Shown here one piece after another: positions 12,471 through 22,621 of a stretch of DNA of 64,000 nucleotides; positions within the stretch are counted from its first letter, which is position 1; each line of letters begins with the position of its first letter. Source of the DNA: Brasenia schreberi (Eukaryota; Streptophyta; Magnoliopsida; Nymphaeales; Cabombaceae); contig JAYKKT010000091.1 of NCBI GenBank assembly GCA_036023115.1, forward strand, positions 31,443,501 through 31,507,500, in the 5' to 3' direction. Both the position numbers and the translations under genes were made by a program. Below the pieces are notes generated by a model, which was not told the origin of the DNA, ran no database searches, and saw only the letters and a program-made list of their open reading frames with translations.

Positions 12471-15152
12471 TCAATTTTGTAGATGTAAATTTTTTATTCC
12501 AAAGCCTATATAGAGGCTTGAAACAAACTTATCAACCTACTTCATTTTTGTGCGATTGTGCTAGCTAGTTTCTAAAACTAGCAAAGTTGTAAATCTGACT
12601 TTGTGAGGTGATTGTGGTTAAGCGGGATCTTTTCGCCTTAGGCCTTCTTGAACCGATGCTCAAGAGTCAACCTAGCTTTGATGATTTATTTTGTGTTGGT
12701 GTATGTTTCCAAAATTCACTTTTAAAGATGGTTTTGAATCAAATCAAACTCGTGCACTTAGTCTAGAGATTGAAGATTTTCAAGTTCTGAAAAACAGAAA
12801 TTGGTTATGTTTTCATAACTTATTTCCGAATTTTTTTGGGCGACTTAGAGATCTCCAAAATTCATGAAAAATTTGGAGAACATAGAATAGAATGTTAGGT
12901 CTATTTTTATTTTATGCTTTGGTGCTGTGGATTTGTAGACTTAAATCCGTAACAGATCACTGCTTAGGTGTTTTAGGATATTTTATTATAGAAACATAGA
13001 GGCCTAAAGAAACCTCTGTATGTCGGTGTGAAAAATTCCAAATTATATGATTTTAGTTTTATTGGAAAGCTATAGATATCAGCTTTCTAATGAGACAAAT
13101 TTTATCAATTTTGGTTTTCTACAAATAGAGTTATGAGAATTTTACCCAATCCCTATTGTAGGAAGATAGATTGTGCAGAAATAGAATATGAACTTGACCA
13201 ATCTTTTCCAGTTTTATTCACAAGTCTATATGGCCCTAAAATTCTTGAAAATTTTATTTCTAGTGGACTTGTATGTAGATTTGGTGTCTTAAGTTTTAGA
13301 TCATTCGGAACAACTGTTTAACAATGAAAAATGAAACAATAGACGTGTGCAGGATGTAGAGAAACAGAGTTTCAATTTTAGAATATATATGCATGCATCC
13401 ATCCGAATTAAGAGCCATCCACAACAAAATTAAAGCATATGACTGAAGGGAAATGAATGTAAATGCATATTTTAGCTTAAGCATAGAGGGCATTAGGAGA
13501 TATAAGAGTGTATAGAATATAGAGAAGTAGAGAATCATGAAAGCAAACAAGTAGAGTGCATAAACATACATGAAATGAAATGGACAGAATTTCTACTTGC
13601 TATTACAATATGGGGAGAGACTCAAGCTCCATTAATACAACCCATTTTCAAATTGAATATGAGAAAAAGAATCAAGACCAGCAAAAGAAGAATAACACTT
13701 ACTTACCAACCCTCCAATGGTATACGGATTCAAGAAGGAAGTCGTCCCCTTCTTCTCCTCTCACACTCTCTTTTCTCTCTTCTCTCTCTTGTTGCAACAT
13801 CTACTCTCTCTCTTGAGCTCCCTCTACACGTCCTCCAATGCCTTTCCAATCCCTTCAATACTGAAAATTATCTCCCCCTTGACCTATAAATATAAGCCAA
13901 GGGAGGGGGCTGCTAGACCCTTCAATGATATGGGTCAATGGATCTCATCTTAGCTCTAATCCAAAGAGGTCCAACTGTACATGGCCATGCAACCCTTGAC
14001 TTGAGTGGGTTGGCCTTGGCTCGAGCTAGCATGGTTTGAATGCAACCGGCTAGGTGTGTTTCGAGTTCAATCGGCTAGGTGGCGGTGAGGATGGTACAAG
14101 ATAATTTGGTAAAGGTTATCAAATGTAGTTTGATCAAAGTCATTTAATTGGGTAAGTCCAAAGAAGGTTTTATCAAGTCGTGTTCAACTAAGGTAGGTTA
14201 GGCCTAAATTAGTCAATGGGTCACGGTTTGGCCAAGATGATTGGACTTGATATGGGTCCGGTTGGATGCACTTGGGTGTGGCTTGGCCAAGTTCAACTTG
14301 ATGCGGCTTTGTACCATGCTTGGTGAGGTCTTCACTTCATTTGGGTCCACCTGAGCTCGGTCCCTGCTTTATGTGAGTCTGCTTTAACTGTTGCCTTGAT
14401 CTTCGTTGAATCTTTGGTGTGAATAATTCATCTGCTTGACCTGACTTTCATCCATTTTCATTTATGGTTTTAAATATTTTCTTTTTGATTATTTAAAACC
14501 ATTTCATTTGAAATTATATTTGAAAACATCGAGTTTTATCGAAATCTTGAAATATTATTTTGAAAACAACTGAGTTTCATTCCTATTGTTTGTTTCTGTG
14601 GGCGACCTACTTTCGCCCCGTGAGTTAGTTTTTACCGTTTCAATCGCTTTAACCCTTAGTTGGGTGTAGGGTATCAAACCACTTTAACCCTTGATGGGTA
14701 TAGAGTCCCGGAGTAGGACTATCCTTAATCGGGCAAATTTTTGAGACTTCATTTGGATTTGATTTGTATTTCAAAGGTTTTTGCAAATTTGATATTTTTG
14801 CAAACATTTTTGGGTTTGGTTCCCAATATCTCATTTCTATTTGTTTATTTGAAGAAAATTGTTTGAAACCATCATTTCTTTAAATGAAATCATTTGAAAA
14901 GGCAGAATGTTGCCAATTTGGGCTTGAGGGCAAAACAGTAATTTTTTGGCTCTTTGTCAAAATTTTATTTTTCTGAGAGAGGTGCAATTTACCTTTATTT
15001 TGAGGTTGTCACGAAATTTTGGTACAGAAATGAGTTCGTTTAAAGTGTCTTTATTTGAAAACTCTTAAAAGACCCAAAACCACGATTTTTTCTTAAAAAG
15101 GCAAAATTTCTAAAAGATAAAATTATTTTGAAAATATTTTTGGGTGTTTACA
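12471..15152 (+). mobile_element. Tat-like LTR, probably solo or truncated
   Basis: Shares ordered landmarks with the LTR at 57013-60738: the 'aagcgggatcttttcg...cttcttgaaccgatgctcaag' stretch (here 12618-12665), the ccattaatacaaccc block (13628), a CT-rich tract (13744-13815), a ctataaata motif at 13884, and an exact-style terminus tttttgggtgtttaca ending at 15152. The 5' boundary is tentative: a purine-rich ccacggggca precedes a TGTCAATTTT near 12471. No primer-binding site, gag or pol adjoins it. It differs from the 57-kb copy mainly by lacking the minisatellite. Confidence 0.45.
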
Positions 15153-15471
15153 ACTGGTCTTTTAATGTCAACATGATGGGTTGTGATAATAACTCATGTG
15201 GGTGTGAAACTAAAAAAAAAAGCTATACAAATTGGACTTAGGAGCTTCACACGTGAAAACCCAAGTACCTTATTTTCTTTAGTATTGCTATTCTACGAAA
15301 ACCTAAACGTTAATATCACTTACGAGTCAAATATAAATCATGATTCTTCCAAATCATGTTTATAACCCACAACTCTAATACCAACGGCGAGACACCATGA
15401 ATCAAACGCACCACAAAGAGCTCAAACACTCGCAATGACTCAGTTTTAAGAAAAGTCGACCCAATCTCTTT

Positions 15472-15512
<41 letters not shown>

Positions 15513-15870
15513 TGGCACAATGCACATTATTTTTGCCGACAGTTCTAAGTAATCATCCACCGTCCAAACATTCATGCATTAAAGAGACCTCAGCTGTGTG
15601 GTCGGTACAAAATTGACCACGAAAAGATAGCTTCCTTTATATTTTGTGTTGATTGAACGTTTTAACATTAGCGACGAGTGCCTAGCTAGCACAACCCAAT
15701 CACCGGAGGATCTAAAAAGTTTGGGAGAGTGACGCCAATTTATTGCGCATGATTACACTGCGGGCCCCGTGTTATTATGGCCTACAAGTATATCCCGGCT
15801 TTGTATCAGACAGTGCTTAACCTTGCTTTAAGAAAAATCTTTTTCCAAATTTTCGTTGAAGAAATAAACT
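15153..15870. other. Unassigned repeat debris
   Basis: Contains ctctaataccaac (about 15375-15387). Its reverse complement resembles the TGGTATCAGAG primer-binding site of LTR elements, so a minus-strand LTR remnant is possible. A (TA)n(GA)n microsatellite lies at 15471-15512. No gene is supported. Confidence 0.3.
15471..15512. repeat. (TA)n(GA)n compound microsatellite
   Basis: A TA run (15471-15496) passes directly into a GA run (15497-15512). Confidence 0.95.
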
Positions 15871-15992
15871 TTTTTTTACAAGAGAAAGTCGAAGCCTAAT
15901 ACATTATTGTGTGCCCTGTAGAAGTCGAACTCTCGACCAACAACAATGGCGCTAGAGAACCCTGTTGAGCTAACGCTCTTGGTGCTCTCAAG
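15871..15992 (-). mobile_element. tRNA-derived SINE (minus strand)
   Basis: Read on the minus strand it has the A-box-like gttagctcaacagggttct and B-box-like gagagttcgacttc of the same SINE family, followed by a ttaggcttcgac tail motif and an A-rich end. I did not find a clear target-site duplication. A second, poorer fragment may lie at 16058-16105. Confidence 0.6.
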
Positions 15993-16688
15993 ATACATTT
16001 TAGTGTGGGGTAAATAGCCACAGCTAAAGCTCGAACTGCCTACTATTATTATTATTATCTTTTTGATACAGTGGGAGAGTCCTAACCCAGCCCGGATATC
16101 AAAGCTACCTTCAAGTTTTTGAGTGTGACCCTACCTCCATTTTCGACGTATTATTAATTTCACAAATTTTAACAAACTGCTTTGCTATATGTATTATTAA
16201 TTTCACAAATTTTCAGGCCCTACCTCCATTTTCGACGTAGGTCCTTCATTGACTCAATGCATCATGTAATGCGTTCTTTTTACATTATAAAACAATCAAC
16301 TCTAATTATTAAATTAAAGATAAAGGACCGAACAAGAAATTCATTAAAATAAAAAGATTAAATGTTCAAAGTACGACAAACATGTCATTCAGTTTACCTC
16401 AAGACGCCAAAGTTTGACCGCGATCATATACGGTGTAAATCGGCGCAAGTTCCATGGTTACAGGTAACTGCTAGCACACGTTTATTTCAGAAATGTGAGC
16501 ACATACCACATTTACCGTCGGAGCTTAATGGATATTTTTGCTGCAACTCCCTATTACCCAACACACACAGTAATATTTCTCCGTCCCTTTCGCATGAAAA
16601 CGGAGATAGAGAGAGAATGAGAGGTGTGCTTTGAGTGCTTAACCCCGTCATGCTTAGGTTGTGGTTATTTGGCTACATTCGTCCAGGT
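15993..16688. other. 3' flank of the protease gene
   Basis: Contains an (ATT)n run near 16043-16058 and a local duplication: ccctacctccattttcgacg occurs at 16130 and 16218, and tattattaatttcacaaatt at 16148 and 16192. No gene is seen. The last roughly 200 bases probably include the 3' UTR of the neighbouring gene, but no polyadenylation signal stands out. Confidence 0.4.
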
Positions 16689-18367
16689 CTAGCTGCATCC
16701 GCCGCCGGAGAATCCCATTCTGGAATTGGAAACGTCGTAAACAACAGTTATCTTCTGCTGTTGGCGGTTTCCGATGATGGCCACCCCATCGCTCATAGAG
16801 TTTCCGGCAAAAGCAAGACACGACACGCCATCGCCGACGTCCATCAGCACGTTCCATGGCTCCAGTCTCAGCTGCGTTTCTCCTTCAAAGAACAATACCA
16901 CCTCTGGTACTGCCACCTCCTTCGCGGTAGCCTTGAGGCACGTATCCAGCAAGGAGTAGGCGGCCGCACTGGGATAACCTGCCGTCTCCTTCTGGAACGC
17001 CTCCTTAAGCGCTGCATACACGTCGCCTGGAAGCCGAGTGATGACGGTGCCCGAATCGATCAGGATCGGCGTGCTGGTGTAGTCGGAGGAAGTTAGCGCT
17101 GGAAGTGGGTTGCCGGCTAAACTGATCCCGGTCAGCCGGAGGAAATAGAGAGACCGATCTTTGGCGTTGGTGTACATGGGAGTGAATTGATAGTTGGGGG
17201 GGTTTCCGATGTCTCCGAAGGACAGGCTGCCGGTGGAGGATGGGGTGGGGAGACAGTAGGAGAAGACGTTGCCGTACTTGGAACCGAGCTGAGAAGAGAG
17301 GGAGTAGGGATCGCGGCTAAGACCGATGAGCCCGGCAGTCTGGCCGAAAAGGCCCTGATTGAGCTGGCCGCAGCCGTAGAGGAAGCCTTGGAGGGAGGCG
17401 GCGCCGACGGTGAGAGTATCCCTGCTGAGGTATCCAATGGAGAGGGAGCGGTCGCCGTAGCTGGCCTCGTAGAGGCACTTGTTCTGATCGGTAGAGCAGC
17501 TAGAGGGATTGAGGGTGGCCTCCTGAAGATTGGCGCATGCGGAGTCGCTGCACGGGACGGACTGGTAGGTGGAGGAGGCGGCGGGGTCGAAAATGGTGCC
17601 CACCTGCGGGTGGCAGTACTGGGTGCATGGCTGACACTGCAGCCATGTGAACGTGCTACCGGTGTCAACAACCATCACATACTCCTTCACGGGGCTGCCG
17701 ATCCCCACCCTCACAATAAAGTTGCCTGTCCCCACCTGACCCCCGGATTCCACCGGCACGCCGACGGAATCCGGCTTTCCCCCCATCTCGTTGCCGTCCC
17801 TCGCCTGCATCCGGGATAGCAGATATTGAATACGGAAGTCATCCTGGCGGAGTTTTTCCGCCAAGGAGGCTGAGGGCTGGTTTAGCGGCGAGCATGGGCC
17901 GTCGACGTGGTGCAATGCCAGGTGGATGCCGGAAACATTAGATTGCAGGAGGCCTGGAATCAATGATAAGCAACAGCATATGGAAATTAACGTCGGATAA
18001 AAGCTTTTGGCAGAATTATAATCTAATAACCTGAGCTTGGCCAAGCCTCAACGGGAAACAGAGATTGGGAAGATCTTAGGCATGTATCAAGAAATAAAAT
18101 TAATAGCTACAGATTATAGGTAACAAGAAACATGCGATCATGCATAATAGAATGACCTTATGAGCTGAATCTCTAGTTGTCTTCAAGAAAGCACCTTAAG
18201 AAACGAAGATGCAATTCTTGCCGACAGAAATTCAGTAAAGCATTTTACAATTTCGCTGAACTACGGAGCTTGTCCATCAATCAAGCTAGATCCCGTAAAT
18301 GACATATTGTCCGACTGCGGATTTAGTCAAGTCAAGGTCACCGGCCTTTAGTTGCCCATTACGCGTT

Positions 18368-18442
<75 letters not shown>

Positions 18443-18570
18443 CCATGAAAGGCTGCGGAGCAGAGCTTCTTGCTGGGGATGTCTCTCAGAGATGATGCTG
18501 GAAGCACAAGTGAGACGACAAACAACAACTCGACAACACCCATCTTCACGACAGAGGGGAGATTTTTCAT
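16689..18570 (-). CDS. Nepenthesin-type aspartic protease, two exons
   Basis: A pepsin-family (A1) aspartic endopeptidase of the plant nepenthesin-like group, resembling Arabidopsis At5g10770-type proteins and probably secreted or in the secretory pathway. I infer join(16689-17953, 18444-18570), 463 residues. Exon 1 encodes a signal peptide (hydrophobic GVVELLFVVSLVLPA after a Lys-containing start). Exon 2 encodes the rest. Both catalytic motifs are intact: DTGS at residues 139-142 and DSGT at 342-345. The flap Tyr is in YGD at 208-210. The Cys-rich nepenthesin insert (QCQPC...C) follows the first motif, the prosegment has an LHHVDGPCSPL motif, and the C-terminus is GFSGGGCS. Length is normal for the family. 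The frame also extends upstream of 17953, but only to a TTG at 18044 with an in-frame TGA two codons before it, so it lacks an ATG. Joining the exons gives a phase-1 Gly codon. ATG 18543 is an alternative start. The substrate is unknown. Confidence 0.85.
17954..18443 (-). other. Inferred intron of the protease gene
   Basis: On the minus strand the donor reads catg|gtgact (GT at 18443-18442) and the acceptor reads ttgattccag|gcctcc (AG at 17955-17954) behind a T-rich stretch. The phases match (1/1), rebuilding one GGC Gly codon. The intron is 490 bases and begins almost at once with a 68-base CT tract, the complement of (GA)n at 18372-18439. Confidence 0.7.
18372..18439. repeat. (GA)n microsatellite inside the intron
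   Basis: 34 uninterrupted GA units on the plus strand, so the intron reads (CT)34 three bases after its GTGA donor. Confidence 0.95.
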
Positions 18571-18577
18571 AGATATC

Positions 18578-18587
18578 CTTATAAATA
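18578..18587 (-). promoter_or_regulatory. Possible TATA motif of the protease gene
   Basis: The minus strand reads tatttataag, 7 bases upstream of the ATG at 18570. If it is the working TATA box, transcription would begin downstream of that ATG and the ATG at 18543 would be used. If not, 18570 gives the better signal-peptide n-region. This is sequence inspection only. Confidence 0.25.
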
Positions 18588-19345
18588 AGCAGTTTCCCAA
18601 AAATATGTAGCACGGAATACTCGATCGTGAGTCGAGTGACTTGGTCTTCTAAGTTCGGGGGCTCTACATGTAAACCTACATTAATAGCCGTAACATCAAT
18701 CAGTTGTGGGTGTGCGCGTGTGCATCTTTAATTTGGAATTGATGCATAGGGTGCCTGCCTTTGTGATATTAAAAAAAAGAAGCGAAGAATGAAGATGGGA
18801 AACAGATTACTGATCAGATACCGCCATACTGGCTGGTCGAGGTCCATTTTAGACCGATCCGATCCATCTTGAGCGTAATGAGTATGGATGGAGGAGCGGA
18901 AAATCGTTGTGTGGCCCGGTCTGTCTCATTAATGAATGGCCATTCTGGCTAGAGCATCATGAGCTGCACTTGTGGGCCTGCATGCCGACTCATACAATGA
19001 AGCGAGATGTTAAATAATAAAATTATCTTACATTCTTGAATAAGAGATCCGAGCTCGGATCAATTATTAGTGAGATTTTCCGCTGGTCCGTAAATCATCT
19101 CTTGGATATTCCATCTCAACATCAATATGTTGCAAGTTGACATAGTGTAATGTCAGATTGATCAAATGATGTTAACTATTGACTTCGAATTGACATATTG
19201 AACAAACCATAAAGTCACCAAACTATAAACAACCATTTAATGAAGTTATAATTTCACAAACTACAACAAACTAGAGCAACATTTTCTCTTAATTTTATTA
19301 CCATGACCCTGGATACCAGATGCCTTCGAGGGCAAAGGTGGTAAG

Positions 19346-19348
<3 letters not shown>
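18588..19348. other. 5' flank of the protease gene
   Basis: Presumed promoter-proximal sequence, then ordinary AT-rich DNA. No further gene is recognised. Confidence 0.35.

Positions 19349-19430
<82 letters not shown>
19349..19430. repeat. (TA)n(GA)n compound microsatellite
   Basis: About 26 TA units (19349-19400) followed by 15 GA units (19401-19430). Confidence 0.95.
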
Positions 19431-19433
<3 letters not shown>

Positions 19434-20520
19434 CAGGGTCTAAATGGAGACGTTGAAGTTCCGTAAACATGCGCGAGGCACTGGCGTAGATAGTAAAACT
19501 GTAGGAGGCCATGATATCCTAGTGGTCTGCATTGTATAGCCTACAATGATGGTTTATTTTCCCCAACTTTTTAGTACATCATGCTTTGATCAATTCATTG
19601 TAAATTTGATTTCTATGATAACGAAAATTTTGCGCCCCAGAGTTCAACTAGAAAATATGCTTTAAAACTTACTGATATTTTGTTTTAACCAAATATATTA
19701 TACACTAATCATGCACACTCATCTGGCTTCCGAATTACTGCAACTACGTGCTGTAAAAGTAAGTTTATCCAAATATTTCTTATTTCTTTTTTCATAAAAC
19801 TGATTTTGTGCCTTGAAAATGTCACAAATAGCCAACTAAACCAAAGTGCTGTAAAAGTAGAAGTTTTGCACATTGCAAGCTTTTCTCAGATTTAGACGAA
19901 TCAATCAAATAGAACATTGCCATGTAGTAACCGCTTCATTCATCTTATGTACTGCATTTTTACCGATTCATTTTGCTGCTGTGCCACTGGTAAAATTGGT
20001 CACAAGTAGAAACATGCGACATCTTGTTTAACATCCTGACAATTTTGAACTAAATGAACCACATTTAGCTATTGACTAAGTTCATGTTCTTCCACGATGA
20101 ATAAATGTAAGCGCACCTATATATATAACGTGGTAAATGCATACATCCATTCGTATTGAAATCCACTTAATCATTTTAATCATTTGATTTTCTTAATTAA
20201 TGATAGAGATTTGAATTTAAAAAGTAAAAAGTAACTTAACATCTTTACCATTTTATATTTAATACATCATTTGGATTCGATATTTTTTAGATTTATATAT
20301 CTACCATTGATCATGTCAATTAAATAGTGGAGATGTTAAAACAAATTTAAGAAATCCTAAGATCCTTTGATAGTATATAATAATGGATTTGAAGTGGACA
20401 ACACCGACAAAGAGTATGGTAAGAATCACACCTTGTTAGCACCTTGGCATCATCTCTAATAGCCTATTAAGGACGATTGGATGGTCCACACTCTCGAGAA
20501 TATATTGTTGGAGGACCTTA

Positions 20521-20524
<4 letters not shown>
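19431..20524. other. Unassigned AT-rich sequence
   Basis: No frame above 60 codons with recognisable content, and no structured RNA seen. Confidence 0.4.

Positions 20525-20610
<86 letters not shown>
20525..20610. repeat. (CT)n(TA)n compound microsatellite
   Basis: A CT run (20525-20555) followed by about 27 TA units (20556-20610). This is the opposite-strand arrangement of the (TA)n(GA)n at 19.3 kb. Confidence 0.95.
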
Positions 20611-20613
<3 letters not shown>

Positions 20614-21210
20614 ATAGATGGAGAGAGCGTAATCGATTCACACACCAATTCATGCAAATATGCTTACACATTTTTATCATTTGATTGGCCGGATCAATAA
20701 TAAAAATTTGAATTTAAAAAATACTTTTCATTTTTCAAATTCCAATCTCTATGGATGATCATTATTTTCAGTGGATATGAACATGTGTCCGCATATATCA
20801 CTTCCTCTCTCTATATATATCACAGAATTCCTCTTACAGGGATGTAGCCCTACGTCATCTTCATGGTCGGCATACGAAATTTAGCTTTCTCAAGAGGGTG
20901 TTGGTTTTGATTCCTGAGATTTGTCATGATTGAGAATGCAACAGGTACTTCTTAGACAGCAAGACTACTTACGTTTGGGTAAAGTTTTCACTTAACACAT
21001 CATTTGCATGGTTCACCTTTATGCATCAACTACCCAAGAAACAATTGAGTCGTTCAGAGACATTAATTTTTTGAGACTTTTAAGTAGTTTTATCTTTTAG
21101 GACTCCTGATCTTTGGCTGCATTTATCTTGCAAGGGCGGTTCTTCTGAATAAGGTATCACCATGGATGTCATAATAGTCCGCTATGCTTTAAGCTGCAAA
21201 CAAATACAAG
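20611..21210. other. Unassigned sequence
   Basis: Ordinary AT-rich sequence. Nothing is recognised between the microsatellite and the SINE cluster. Confidence 0.4.
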
Positions 21211-21219
21211 ACGCTACTG

Positions 21220-21332
21220 CACTCAGGGCGTTAGCCAACTTGGCAAGGATCTCGACTCGCATGATGGGTGTCTACTCCATGGTCATGCATACCCGACTTT
21301 GGCCTCCTGTTGTAACCAAAGAAAAATAAAAA
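21220..21332 (+). mobile_element. tRNA-derived SINE
   Basis: Begins gcactcagggcgttagccaa, has an A-box-like gttagccaacttggcaagg, a degenerate B-box region, and the family 3' end ggcctcctgttgtaacc with an A-rich tail. A weak flanking pair, gacgctact and gagattact, may be an old target-site duplication. Confidence 0.6.
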
Positions 21333-21449
21333 CCGAATCGAGATTACTCCATGGCTCACGTAATTATAACAGGCACTTACGTGTATGAGCAAGAGGAGGC
21401 CAAAGAACAACACAAACACCCTTTGAGAGTCTAACTCCCCATCAGAAGC

Positions 21450-21565
21450 AATGACGCTATAGGGCCCTATCCTTGGCTAAAGAGACGGGTCGCAAGTTAA
21501 AGATCATGACTTCAATACCCGGGCTGCGCATCTGACTTCGTCCTCCCAAAAGAATAAATAATAGG
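21450..21565 (+). mobile_element. Degenerate SINE fragment
   Basis: The segment gacttcaatacccgggctgc followed by gacttcgtcctcccaaaag resembles the 3' half of the local SINE family. The A-box half is poor and no target-site duplication is evident. Confidence 0.4.
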
Positions 21566-22124
21566 CTAGGCTGTTAACCGTTCGTTGGTATTAGTTACGT
21601 GATCAGAACATGTGTCTTTAAATTCTTCTCTTCATGGATGTTAATGCCACACTTACCTGTTTCGCAGCCGGCGGGGAAGTTTTGACGTTGTGAAAGAGTC
21701 GTTTCAACCACCTTTTTCACCATATTTAACAACTGCTACCGCCTGTCCAGCAAATCGACGTCCAACCTTTCACAGAAAACAATCCTATTATTGCAAACCG
21801 TTTTCTTTACTATTATTGGTTACCATGTGGCGGCCGAAACCAGGTCTGCACAATCCCAGCATGGAACTCAGGACCCATCATGTGACTCGAGCCCCTGCCT
21901 GAACAGTCAAACGCTCTGAGTATTGCATAAACCGATTTGTCATCAAAGGACGGGCTAGAGAATGAAGATATCTACTTTAAAGTATATAAAGATCTTATGG
22001 AGTGAAAGAAAAACGCTTGAAGTTTGAAAAGGTTGAAGTTAATGAAAATTTCCTTGAACATGGGAGACGTATACACGTACGTACTACATGCGTAGTTACT
22101 CTAATTAAGAAGATCCCTTTAGGC

Positions 22125-22252
22125 CCGCCTCAGAGCGTCAGCTCAACTGGTAGAGCCTATTGATGCCTGTGTTTTTGGTGGGTAGTTCGACTCCCAGTGG
22201 GGATGCAAGGAGTGAGAGTGTTAGGCTGCTGCCTTCTCTTGTATAAAAAAAA
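22125..22252 (+). mobile_element. tRNA-derived SINE with perfect target duplication
   Basis: A 128-base element with an A-box-like gtcagctcaactggtagag and a B-box-like gtagttcgactccc, ending ctgccttctcttgtat plus an A tail. It is flanked by the identical 12-mer atccctttaggc at 22113-22124 and 22253-22264. The tRNA-like head and perfect duplication make this the clearest family member. Confidence 0.85.
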
Positions 22253-22532
22253 ATCCCTTTAGGCTCCCGAATGCCATAGCTAAGTGCTTTAATAAGTTGT
22301 GGTCATAAATGTTCCGGATCCTCCAAATAGCCATAAATAGATTTGGCAACCACAACTAAATTTCGCACCCTTTGTTATTGAGTTTATATTCATCAAATGA
22401 CTATATGGTGCCAATCCAAAAACATGTTGACTGTATATTGGAGTGCTTTTATTTTTTGAGGATTTCTGTCTTCGATTCTACATGTATGCCCTAAATTACA
22501 AATTTTGTCCTACAAAAGTTAGACATATCATT

Positions 22533-22621
22533 GCATTCAGGACATTAGCCCACCCCGGTAGGGCTCTCGACTTGCATGTTGTAGACGACAAGTTCGACTC
22601 CTGGAGTGTGCATACTCGGCT
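22533..22621 (+). mobile_element. SINE, 5' part, split by the chromovirus
   Basis: Begins gcattcaggacattagccc, with an A-box-like ttagcccaccccggtaggg and a B-box-like agttcgactcctgg. It stops at ...catactcggct where the LTR begins. The missing 3' part is at 30749-30790. The whole SINE is flanked by tagacatatcatt (22519-22531) and tagatatatcatt (30791-30803). Confidence 0.8.

Noticed and set aside
17187..17819. 210-codon plus-strand frame, and the 17132-17671 minus-strand frame
   Set aside because: Both overlap the GC-rich protease exon. Their Gly/Glu/Ala and Pro/Ser/Ala compositions are typical of shadow frames.
16689..18044. Single-exon 451-residue protein starting at 18044
   Set aside because: That start is TTG, with an in-frame TGA two codons upstream and no ATG before residue 79. 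The spliced model explains the locus better.
18286..18600. 104-codon frame with a long Ser-Leu repeat as a gene
   Set aside because: The Ser-Leu run is translated (CT)n. Only the part before the splice donor is used, as exon 1.
22125..22200. tRNA gene
   Set aside because: The A and B boxes are followed by a SINE body, an A tail and a target duplication. No proper cloverleaf or acceptor stem was seen.
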